From Xenoacremonium recifei (lineage: Eukaryota > Ascomycota > Sordariomycetes > Hypocreales > Nectriaceae), in NCBI GenBank assembly GCA_012184525.1, contig WOFQ01000059.1, forward strand, positions 161,381-225,380: 64,000 nt of DNA, in the 5' to 3' direction. Both the position numbers and the translations under genes were made by a program. Position 1 is the stretch's first letter; the number at the start of each line of letters is the position of its first letter. Positions 44,562 through 54,418 of the stretch are shown here, piece after piece. Below the pieces are notes generated by a model. The model was not told the origin of the DNA. It saw nothing but the letters and a program-made list of their open reading frames with translations, and did no database searches.

Positions 44562-46977
44562 CTACATTCTTGGACTTTCGTACCTTTCCGAAGCCAAATC
44601 CTTGGCAATTCTGGAACCAATCCGATCGCAAATTGCCATAATAGTCAACATAGGGTTCACACCACTGGCTGAGGGGAGGACACTGGCATCAGCGACGTAC
44701 AGCCCCTGATAACCCCATACCTTACCAAATTCATCCACAACACCCTCAGCCCTGTTAGCGCTCATACGGCAAGAGCTCATCTGGTGAGCAGAGCAAAACG
44801 GTGTGTCTGGTGTTTTGATCCCATGCGCCCTCATCTCTTTGAGCCAAGATTGAAATCTCTCATTTGTTATTCCCGCATTATCGGGGGCATCGGTTTGAGA
44901 TACATCATTTGGTCGAATGAACGGTCGCAGCCCCGGCAGAGCCGGATGGATTTCCTTGGCACCTTGTAGATAAAGAATTTCTGCCAGCGCAACCATGCCT
45001 GTGAGACTACTTCCGATATCAAATTTGGTGGGTGTGTAGGCAACACGGGGGTTACCTCGTGTTGAATCAACAAGCACTTGACCACTCCCACGATCGCGTG
45101 TGATAGCAATATATACCTCCATGTGATGATACTTGGATAGCAGTATCTTGTAGTCAAGTCCAGATGTCCAATTCAACCAAGGAAGAGACATAGACGGCTG
45201 CTCATGGTAAGGTTTGGTTCTGAATAAGGGGAGAACATGACTCACGATCATTGAGACACGTTCCAGCTTGACACCATGGCCCTTCCCGTCAAGATTATCG
45301 AGACTTGTCACTACAGAAGTGAGGATTCCTCCTAAAACCGGATAGTCAGCGACCATACTAATTAAAATGATTCTTGGAGTATGAAGGCTCGCCTTCCCAG
45401 GGACGCGTCTCTGTTTCGAATACACCCCCTACAAACGTCGTTGGGTGTAAGTGCAAATTGCGTCCAATATGCTTGTTCTGAGTGAAGAAGTCAACAAAAT
45501 ATTCCAAAAGGATCGCTCTCGTTGCTTGCCTTGACTCCACTGTTCATCAAGAGGACAGGGCTGCATAGACTTCCCGCAGAAACAACGACTCTCTTCGCCT
45601 TGATACTGACTGTCCTGGCGGCTGCATCGTTACTGTCTCTCGGCGCCCAGCTTCCGACTACACCCTGAGCGACCTGTTTGCCATCAACCTTTTTGAAGAG
45701 GACCTTGTTGACCTTGAAGCCTTTTAGGAACTTGGCTCCGCATTTTGCAGCGTCTGGAAACCACCCCCTCCCTGGACCTTGTTTCTCACCTCTCCAACAG
45801 CCCAATCCGCAGTGTCCATCGTAATGCTCACAACCGCCTGTATTCTGGGGCACAGCTTTTGCAGTGAACCCCATCTTCCGACTACCTTCTAGCAAAGCTA
45901 AGTTGCCATGGTTGTGACGGATAAACTCGTCACTGACGCCCATGTGATCACAAACCGAATCAAGATGATTCTGGAACTCGGATGACTTGAAGAACGAAAG
46001 CCCTCGCTCTTCTACCCACTCATCTCGTACCGTATTTTGGGTTTGTAGGCACGCGCTCCAGTTGATTGTCCCGCCTCCACCAAAGCACGATCCTGCGGAA
46101 ACGGTGATAGACCCGTCTTCGGAGGCTATCAGGCCGCCCTGCTCAAATAGATGAAAGAAGGCTTCGCTCTGGTCAAGAGGTAGGGAAGATGTTGGGGAGT
46201 GGTAGCCCTTTTCCACAACGATAACACGATGGCCTGCTGTGGCGACGGCTCTTGCAACGACGCCTGCACCGCAACCTGAGCCCACTATGACAACATCGGT
46301 TTCTAGCTGAATAGGAGTGCGTGAAGTGTCGAGGTGCATGAATTGAAAGGGATACGACTCAACTGAGTGCCATCCAGAGGGTACTGATGGGAAGCCAGTT
46401 ACATCTTTGAAAAGAGGGCTTGCGCGAAGATAAACATGTTTCGCGATCAGTGAAAGCTGCTTGAACAGCACCCGGAAACTAGCTATAGAACTGGTTCTCC
46501 AAGAATTCAGCACTTGCGTCCTATTCTCGAGAGTGAGCTCGGAAAATGGCGTCACACGCCCAGTTAGAGGGAGAGTGACAGCCCGTGTCCTGTCGTGTGA
46601 GAATTAGCATATGTTCGGCGAGAGCCAAGAGAGGAGGCCACGCACCCAATCAGAGACATGACGCTGCGAATCGTCGATAGTTTGTCTTCAGGGAACCCTG
46701 CAAGCATTCGCTTCAAGATTTCCTGAAACAGAGGTATCTCAGAAGGCCTTTCGGCGAGAAACGCATTGAACGTGGCTTCCTTGTCGCTCCTAGAATCGAC
46801 AAGAACCGCTGGATCGAGAACAGGAGATTCATCCTTCTGAAAATCCGATATGACAGTGTCCATGATCGACATTAAGCTTTGCCATTGGGCTTTGGACAAA
46901 GGCTCTGCGTTGGGAGCCTTCGGAAGACCGACGGGAGCGGGGGCGGGGCTGGCCATTGTCATGCAAGTTGTTGCCAT
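44562..46977 (-). CDS. Long-chain (fatty) alcohol oxidase, GMC family
   Basis: Exons 46977-46646, 46589-45530, 45477-45393, 45331-45246 and 45197-44562 (complement), 732 aa, the length of fungal long-chain alcohol oxidases. Introns 2 (AAG|GCAAGC) and 3 (GAAG|GCGAGC) are GC-AG; introns 1 and 4 are GT-AG. FAD motif VVIVGSGCGAGVVARAVATA, then GGGGTINWSACLQT and NLHLHPTTFVGGVF. The C-terminal GMC block includes SAHQMSSCRMS and YVADASVLPSASGVNPMLT. It oxidises primary long-chain alcohols to aldehydes with O2, giving H2O2. The N-terminal 110 residues resemble the helical region of plant and fungal FAO proteins. Two CGG-N7-CCG sites are upstream. Confidence 0.9.
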
Positions 46978-47082
46978 CTTCTTCCCCGGAGTTGGGGAAC
47001 TTAGCAATTCTGGGGAAGTTTAGATGATCAGCTTAAAATGAACCAAAGGAAAATCACATGCAAACACCAACAAGAGATACCT

Positions 47083-47149
47083 CGGATCCAACCCGCTGGC
47101 TTCTCTCGCACATCACCATCACTTGATGCCCTGTCCCGGATCCATTCCG
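47083..47149. promoter_or_regulatory. Paired CGG-N7-CCG sites in the GMC oxidase/small-protein divergent promoter
   Basis: CGGATCCAACCCG at 47083-47095 and CGGATCCATTCCG at 47137-47149, 54 bp apart. They lie 106-172 bp upstream of the GMC oxidase ATG and about 390-450 bp upstream of the small-protein ATG at 47539. Both share CGGATCCA. Confidence 0.6.
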
Positions 47150-47538
47150 ACGGGAGGTCCGCCAGGGACCAGGCACGACAGGAGTCCCTGTCTCTAGGAG
47201 TAGGGAGTGCAATTTCCGGCAGACTCTCTTGCTACAAATTAATAATACGCGCGAATTCATTGTCTGGGCGAATTGTCAAGTCTTGTCATTGAACCTCGCC
47301 GCTCTTGAGGGGAGGGAGCGTATCTTCCGGCGTCTACTTAGCTGAGCGTTCGGAATCAAGCCGCCAGCCACTAGGCCGGTCTCCAAGAGATCAACATCAA
47401 GCCTCGGCTGCAAAATGATTCTAGCCGTAGATGGCAAGCAATGACGATCCAAGGGGTAGTTGAAATAAATAGGTTTGCTCCTCGATCTGGGGTAAATGAG
47501 CATAGTTAACTATCAAGACAAAATTTTACGTGAAAGGC

Positions 47539-48167
47539 ATGGCAGCCCCTCAAATCAAAACTACTTCAGACCTTAACGGAAACTGGGTAATGGTATAAAA
47601 CGAACACTTGCTTGGCTAGTCAAACTCACACTAATATTCATTGATTAATAGAACAAGGCCCTATCGGATAGTTCTGACCCCATTCTCCTAGTTCAAGGCA
47701 TTGGCTGGGTTCTCCGCAGAGGCATCGGCCTAGCAACTATTCACTTGAACATCAAACAGTATGAGACAGCCCCTCCTATACTAAGCTCGAGCGCAGCCAA
47801 TGCGATCTGCATCGAGTTCACCCAGACAGCTTCAGGCTTGAAGAGCACGAAGGAGATACGATATCTCGATAACGAATTCCGTGATCACCAAGACTGGGTT
47901 TTTGGCGCAGTCAGAGGACAAACTCGATGGGTGAGCTTAGAAGATATCGGTAATAGTTATTTACAAGAGGGTTGGCTCGTTGAGGGACAAGATAAGAGCT
48001 TGATCCTAAGCCATATTATAAGCGAAGCAAACGGTTGGACTGTCAACCAGGTTTGGGGGTTTCAAATGGTCGAGGGTGAGAGACGATACTGCATGCGCGT
48101 AGTAGTCGTCGCGAAAGATGGCCGGAAGGCTCAGGCTCGGTTGGTATATGATTGGAAATCGGAGTGA
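47539..48167 (+). CDS. Small soluble fungal protein, lipocalin-like (function unknown)
   Basis: Two exons, 47539-47592 and 47652-48167, 189 aa, no signal peptide. It opens MAAPQIKTTSDLNGNWVMNK and has regularly alternating strands: GLATIHLNIKQYE, AICIEFTQTASG, DWVFGAVRGQTRWV, NGWTVNQVWGFQMVEGERR, ARLVYDWKS. I recognise the general pattern of a small fungal family (...TATGGLKGTTE.../...WGFE..DGERRYVRRVVV...) with a predicted lipid-binding beta-barrel-like fold and no known activity. It shares the divergent promoter with the GMC oxidase. It could bind a hydrophobic intermediate, but that is only a guess. Confidence 0.75.
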
Positions 48168-48369
48168 GTGTCTGAAGCGAGAAGATCTTTGAGCAATTGA
48201 ACTATGTCACATTTATTCATCGAGTCATGGTGTGAACGAGAACTGATAATATTATGTTATTTGTCTTGTAAAACAGAAATGACTTACTTTCTATTGCTTT
48301 GGGCAAGGTTTGCGACTCGTCCTGCGGCCTTGTTAGTACGTTGAGGGGGCAAGGGCTCTTTACCTAGTC

Positions 48370-48576
48370 CTAGTGTCTCCGTCTAGCACGACTGCTTGCA
48401 CCAGCCTGGAACATGGCTTCCTTCATTTCGACCTGCTTATCCTCTTCTTTCTTCTTGGATTTTCGGTCGCTGTTCTGCTTGCGACGAGACTTGGCGCTTT
48501 CACCAGCCTGAATGGTAAGATCTTCGTAGTCCAACTCCTGTTCCAGGCTGTTGGAGCTCCATCTGTTGTCAGCCAT
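48370..48576 (-). CDS. Possible small charged protein, 68 aa
   Basis: Starts MADNRWSSNSLEQELDYED and continues with a Lys/Arg/Glu-rich tail ending SSRARRRH. Composition looks like a real small nuclear or ribosome-associated protein rather than noise. No family is recognised and no intron is evident. It could be a lone exon. Confidence 0.3.
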   Translation of the reverse strand: MADNRWSSNSLEQELDYEDLTIQAGESAKSRRKQNSDRKSKKKEEDKQVEMKEAMFQAGASSRARRRH

Positions 48577-50944
48577 GGTCAGATCTAAGATTGAAGTTGG
48601 TCAAATGTCGGCTGTGAGACTTACCGTACCCGAGAATCTTATCTCGAAGCTTTGCCTGGATATTTCAAGAAGAATGACAAACTTGGTAGCGATCGATCAT
48701 GGTTTATATTGTCATGGTGCGGCTAGACAAAGAACAAACGAACGTAGGAAGTTTCATTCTTCCTCGCTGTTGTGTTCCTCCCAATAGGGCCTTCTTTTCC
48801 GGATAATGGGTGTTCTTGAAACCAAAGTAAATGGCTGGAATAATTGGGTTTCCCCGATTCGCATATTTCCTTTGTGTTGATCCAAGCCTCTACCGTTCAC
48901 AAATGTCATCATGGATAACGATTATATTTAGCAACCATTTGGATTGGCTTGTCGCACTAGCCTTACCTTTGCAGGTCGAAATGTTTATCTCTAAACCACA
49001 ATGACCCTAAGACCATCTGAAATATGAGGGAACCTTTCATATCCTATTTCTTTCTAGGAAAATGAGTCTTCTCCTCTCGTGAACGTGGCACCATTGTTGG
49101 CTCTCTAGCGTTCTGCATTCTTTATTAAGACGCTAGCTTTCTAACGAATCCTTAGTTCTATCCTGCATTTTTAGGGCTTGAGCTTCCATTATTGCACCAA
49201 AACTTGCCGTAGAAACAATGAAAAGCCCGGGACTTGGGGGTTTCCTTGTTTTGAGACGTGTTGCTGAGTATGCATGTGCAAGCGATGTTAACCAGGCATA
49301 GTCCGCTACAGGTTCCTTAAACAAAATTCCCTCGTATTGGACTCATTAAAAAGGCTACCTACAAGGGGGAAGGAGACCAATCGATCACAAAATGATTATG
49401 TGGTTCGAGTGGCGAATGTCCATCGTACTGTTGGGCAGGGTCGGACTCTATGATTTGGCTTGCCAAGACCAACAGCTATCCCCGGTCGTCAGACATTCCA
49501 GCTTATGCCCCTCCCTGTCCGCCCGGCTTGATTGTTCAAAAAACTTGAGTGACTATTTGCGAGCTAGAAAAAGATTTTTAGTTGGGCCAGACGAGGTTGT
49601 CTTGGGCGCAGATTGTATAGACACGATGGTATCAGTACTGCCCTGCTTAGAGACGTCTGCGACAAATTGCGACTCGCTCTCGGTCCATGGTTCGTTGCGG
49701 GAATTGATCACACCTCAGCATTCCACATTGGAGTCTCGCCAAGTCGCTTTACTCCGTAGCAGGGCTCTTAATATCGTGTCCTTGCGAAACTCTCTCAGGT
49801 TGCAATGCCAAGCCGATGAGAACCTGCCCGTAGGAGCCTAGTGCTGGGGAGCGGCAGTGGCACAGCCTGAGGCCGCTAAAGACAAGCTTATCTGTGACCT
49901 TTTCTGATGGAAGGATTGTGACATTCTAGAAGAAAACTAGACTGGAGACGGCATAGCCCTCAGGCATATCGTTCGGCTTTCGTCGTTTGGCTTTATGACT
50001 GCTCCGCCATACTCCACTGGAACCTACAGTTCTGAGCTCCGAGAGGGATGGATGACGCCTCGGATGGGGGGCCAAGAAAAGGCCAAGACAGGAGTGTCCG
50101 AGTCTGCCCCGCGCCCGGCTGCTGTGATAAACAAGGGTGGCTAGAAAGGACACGCGGACAGATATCCAGGAGCGGAGTCTGGTGATACCGTAGCTTGCAA
50201 AACTCCTCGCCTGTGGCTTGCAGAAGTGTTGTTTATCGCGGTTGCTTGGCAGGGGATCTGCCTTGGACGCCAGTCTCACAATCCACCAAGTACAAGCCGC
50301 AGAGAAAACGCCCTTTCGTCACACTTCACGCCCTGAGCCAGGCTGATTCGCGACATTCCCGTTGCGCAACTCTGAAAAGTGGACAAACCCAGCCACGCAC
50401 GATCAGTATCTCTTACGGCATTGTTCCCCAAACAGGCATGTCTGGCGTCTGGGGATCGCAAAGCCTCTTGGCAACAGCTGGTGAGAGCTGTAAAACCTCT
50501 CAGCTTACAGGTCACTGTTGGTCACTCGTTATCTCGGACGGGGCAGCAATGGAGACGCCGACGAGGGAGCCTTGGTCAGGGCCCGCCTCTAGGTCTGGCG
50601 ATGTGCAACGCTGCGGCTTGGCAAAGGAGGATACTCGGGCGAGAGATAGGAACCTGGGGTAGCATTTCAATGGCTGGCAGTGTTGTGGAGGACCAAAGTA
50701 CCTTTGCCCGTGCTCATCAGAACTCAGACGTTTAAGTCTATTTAAACTTCCGGGGTCTTGCTCTTCGGTGGTCATCTGCTGTCGCTACGCCGGTTCTACT
50801 GTGACCTCTGTCTTCTGCTTGAGAGTGTAGAAGGTGATTAGGTTGTCTCACCTGCTCGACCATACGCCCACCTCGTGTCCCCCCATCTTCTGCAAACTCT
50901 CCCTTCTTTACCTCTCGGTCACTTGTTAGTCTCCAGTCTCCATC
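48577..50944. other. 2.4-kb gene-free region before the permease
   Basis: Frames at 49392-49841 and 50195-50735 (several overlapping) have no domain, odd composition and no homologue that I recognise. The last 200 bp (CTCGACC, CCTCTCGG pyrimidine stretches) look like the permease leader. No repeat was found. Confidence 0.45.
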
Positions 50945-52853
50945 ATGAGCGAAGACGTCTCGCGTTACAACCCCTCGTCTCATGATGTCGAGAAGACTAG
51001 CTATGGGGACACTCCCCAGCTCAGCGACACCAAAGCCATCGATGGCGAGCCTGTCCACATTCGCGGTCTCGAGACCAGCGCCGAGACGTCGCTGCACCGA
51101 GGCCTCAAGGCGCGCCACATTACCATGATTGCCATCGGTGGCGCAATCGGGACGGGTCTGATCATCGGTACCGGCAAGGCGTTGGCCCAAGCCGGCCCGG
51201 GATCCGTTTTCATCTCTTATACGTTCATTGGATTGATCGTGTTCTTGGTTATGGCGGCCCTGGGCGAGATGGCTGCGTGGCTTCCCATGTCCGCGGGCTT
51301 CACTGGTTATGCATCCAGGTTCTGCGATCCCTCACTAGGCTTTGCCCTCGGCTGGTGGTAAGTGGGCATCAGAAGCGTGACGGTAAATGTTTTCACTGAC
51401 TTGATATAGCTACTGGTTCAAGTACATTATTGTCACGCCTAACCAGTTGACGGCTGCCGCCCTTGTCATTCAGTACTGGGTTGATCGCGACAGAGTGAAT
51501 CCCGGTGTCTTCATTGCCATATTTCTCGTCGTTATCGTCTTCATCAACTATTTCGGCGTGCGATTCTTCGGCGAGTTTGAGTTTTGGCTCTCGTCGTTCA
51601 AAGTGATCACCATCGTCGCCATCATCCTGTTCTCACTCATTCTTGCTCTCGGTGGAGGACCAGACCATGACCGAAAGGGTTTCCGATATTGGAAAGATCC
51701 TGGGTAAGACCGATCTTCTTTTGAAACTACTTCTGAGGTAGCCACATAGCTGACACGCAATAGTGCCTTTAAACCCTACATCAATGAGGGATCCAGTGGA
51801 CAATTCTTGGGCTTCTGGTCCTGCATTCTGACAGCAACCTTTGCCTATCTGGGTACCGAGCTCGTGGGAGTTACGGTAGCAGAGGCTCAGAACCCAAGGA
51901 AGACTGTCCCAAAAGCCATCAAATTGACTTTCTACCGCATTTTGTTCTTCTACTGCCTCAGCGTCCTGCTCGTCGGTATGCTCGTCCCGTATAACTCAGA
52001 GGAACTCGCATTTGCCACATCGGCGCAGACTGGTGCTTCGGCCTCTCCCTTCGTCGTGGCAGCAGAGTTGGCCGGTGTCAAGGTTGTGCCTCACATTATC
52101 AATGCCTGTAAGTCTTGGCAATCTTAACATCAAAGGTGCTTCACTATGATGGATGGGCCTAACGACGGAACAGGTATCTGCGTGTTTGTATTTTCTGCCT
52201 CCAACTCAGATCTTTACATCGCAAGCCGAACCCTCTACGGCCTTGCATCCGACGGTTCCGCGCCGGCCATCTTCAGACATACCGACAAGCGTGGAGTTCC
52301 GATCTACGCCCTAGGATTCTCGGCTCTGTTCACCTTGCTCGCCTTTATGAACGTCTCGGATGACTCTACGAAGGTGTTCGGCTACTTTGTCAATTTAACC
52401 ACCATCTTCGGTCTCATGACTTGGATTTCTATCTTGGTGACTCACATTTGGTGGTGCCGAGCTCGGAAAGCCCAGAACATCCCCGATTCAGCCTTGCCTT
52501 ACGTGGCTCCTCTCGGTATTTGGGGTTCCTATGGTGCTCTGTTCATGTGCATTATTGTTGCCCTCACCAAGAACTACGACGTGTTTGTGGGTGGCGACTT
52601 CGGTAAAGAAAAGTACAAGACCTTTATCACAGGCTACCTGGGAATCCCGGTCTATCTCATTCTCATCTTTGGCCACAAGTTCATTATGAAGACTCGCGGA
52701 TGGAAGCCTCACGAAGTCGACTTTTACACAGGCAAGGATATCATTGATCGCGAAGAGGAAGAGTTCCTAGCGCACCAGGCTGCTGAACGAGAAGCCAAGG
52801 GCCCCAGTCGCGGGGCTTGGTTCTACGATAAGTTTGTCGCATGGCTGTTCTAG
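50945..52853 (+). CDS. Amino-acid permease (YAT/APC family)
   Basis: Four exons, 50945-51357, 51410-51703, 51764-52107 and 52174-52853, 576 aa. The first transmembrane segment carries the signature RHITMIAIGGAIGTGLIIGT. The family motifs GEMAAWLPMSAGFTGYASRF and FAYLGTELVGVTVAEAQNPR follow. Twelve hydrophobic segments can be counted, with a hydrophilic N-terminus (about 55 residues) and a C-terminal tail WKPHEVDFYTGKDIIDREEE typical of fungal general permeases such as Gap1/PrnB. It is a proton-coupled plasma-membrane importer of amino acids; specificity is unknown. Every splice is GT-AG and in phase. Confidence 0.93.
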
Positions 52854-53082
52854 TTCTATTGTAACCAGATTTTATGTTGTATACACGTGGAAAGCGGTGT
52901 GTGGCGTAGCATTCAAGATCGGTCATACTATTCGCATAAGATATATTCTATCCGCAGAGATCTCCTGATTTAGAAAATAGCCAATCTAAATTAAAGAAGC
53001 ATTCTTATAAGAACGACAGTTTTCCTAATTAGAGGTATTAAAGCATAGGATTCAATGAGAAACAGAGATCCAGACAAGAGAC
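52854..53082. other. Permease 3' flank, AT-rich
   Basis: No gene; AT-rich transition into the minisatellite. Confidence 0.4.
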
Positions 53083-53230
53083 AGAGATTTGGATAAGGAG
53101 TAGATATTTGGATGAGGGATAGATATTTGGATGAGGGATAGATATTTGGATGAGGGATAGATATCTGGATGAGGAGTAGACATTTGGATAAGGGATGGTG
53201 TTCTAGATTAGGTATAGGGCTTGGTGTGGG
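53083..53230. repeat. 19-bp minisatellite plus conserved tail
   Basis: The unit TAGATATTTGGATGAGGGA occurs three times exactly (53101-53157), then twice degenerate to 53195, with a partial copy before 53101. It is followed by TTCTAGATTAGGTATAGGGC. The same tail with shorter repeats recurs at 54050-54126. Confidence 0.88.
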
Positions 53231-53336
53231 AATCGATTCGGGTCTGGTAGTGTGTTGGGGTCCGAGGATCACACATATACGCACAACCACAGAGACAACC
53301 CACTGTCTACGGAGTATAGCTGTACGAATTCGATGA

Positions 53337-53624
53337 CTAATTACATGGCAAGGAGCAGCCCACGTGACTCCCTTCCAACCCGGCCACAGTGTGTTCGCGG
53401 AACCATTCAAATCTGTTAGCCCACAGCTTTCGCGCCTCATCAGCTTGGGGAGAAGCTTGCTGCTGAAGTTTCTTGACGCTTAGCTTCGAGTTGACACTAT
53501 CCTTGACTGCAGACTGAAGCATGGATTCCAATGAGGCTTGCCCACATGTAGTGAACTTAGGCGCTGCATCGTCATTTGGCTCAATATCGGACGAGTTGAA
53601 GTCCGGATCCCCAAGGCTGTCCAT
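53337..53624 (-). CDS. Unknown small protein or gene fragment between related repeats
   Basis: 95 codons from MDSLGDPDFNSSDIEPNDD. An acidic N-terminus is followed by a helical basic segment (NSKLSVKKLQQQASPQADEARKLWANRFEWF). It may be the amino-terminal piece of a larger mobile-element protein. The frame stops before any domain. It is bracketed by the two related repeats at 53083-53230 and 54050-54126, in direct orientation. No family is recognised. Confidence 0.3.
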   Translation of the reverse strand: MDSLGDPDFNSSDIEPNDDAAPKFTTCGQASLESMLQSAVKDSVNSKLSVKKLQQQASPQADEARKLWANRFEWFREHTVAGLEGSHVGCSLPCN

Positions 53625-54049
53625 CGAGCTGAATCTGGTCCATAAGTAAGCACATATCAGATAGCAAGGAGAGGGCCGACTTACTGGGATCTGCTCGCTA
53701 GCCACAAGACGAGGAGCTGCTGAGGTCGCTGGTTTGAGCAAGCTGGTGTTCGATAGTAAATGGAGGACTCGCTTGTGATGCTTCTTTCCGACCTAGAGGA
53801 AGAAGAGCAGCCGGCCGAGAACAACGGTATACGAGCGCTATCGGAAGAGAAGCTGCTGGGAACGATGGCACAGTCAGTATATCCTAGACGGCAAGAGAAG
53901 GGCTGGCCTACGATAATCTGATAAGCGAACCACAGGAAACAGAGCCGAGAAGGATGGAAAAGAAGAAGTTTCTGCGCAATGTGTGCGGAAGAAAGATGAC
54001 TTCAGTATGTATGTTGGAAGGGAGGAGCTGGGAAAAAGGAAGGAGCGGT

Positions 54050-54126
54050 TAGGAGTAGATATCTGGATCAGAAGTAGACATTTAGATAAGTGATAGTGTT
54101 CTAGATTAAGTATAGGGCTTGGTATA
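54050..54126. repeat. Second copy of the minisatellite/tail sequence
   Basis: TAGGAGTAGATATCTGGAT..., then AGTAGACATTTAGATAAG and TTCTAGATTAAGTATAGGGC. It matches the 3' part of 53158-53220 with about 10 differences, in the same orientation. Confidence 0.75.
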
Positions 54127-54418
54127 GTTATTGATAGTTTTTGTATTTATAGCTTCTCAACGCAAGCTATAGGCGAATCTGCTCACCGTTCACATCCGAC
54201 ACAGCCTCCGGGATATGTCCTGAATGTTGCTTGTCAGGGGGCTTGTCAGGGTTAAACCCCAACAAGCAGTTTTGTTGGTGTTAGTGTGTCAGGATTTCGA
54301 GAGAATCCTGCATCCGAGCGTCGAAATGTGGGCGGTTGAAATATCGTGAACCTGACTACTGGTTTCTCGAGTTAGCTAGATCTTGGGTCGCGAGTCTGGA
54401 ATATTACCTTGCTGATGT
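54127..54418. other. Non-coding, relic-like
   Basis: No gene. Contains a short direct duplication GCTTGTCAGGG (54229-54250). Confidence 0.4.

Noticed and set aside
49392..50735. Several 80-155 codon frames upstream of the permease
   Set aside because: Mutually overlapping on both strands, with no domain or splice pattern; treated as promoter DNA.
50738..51190. 150-codon minus frame over the permease start
   Set aside because: Antisense shadow of permease exon 1.
53083..53230. CRISPR-like array
   Set aside because: Units are contiguous without spacers and the host is eukaryotic; it is a minisatellite.
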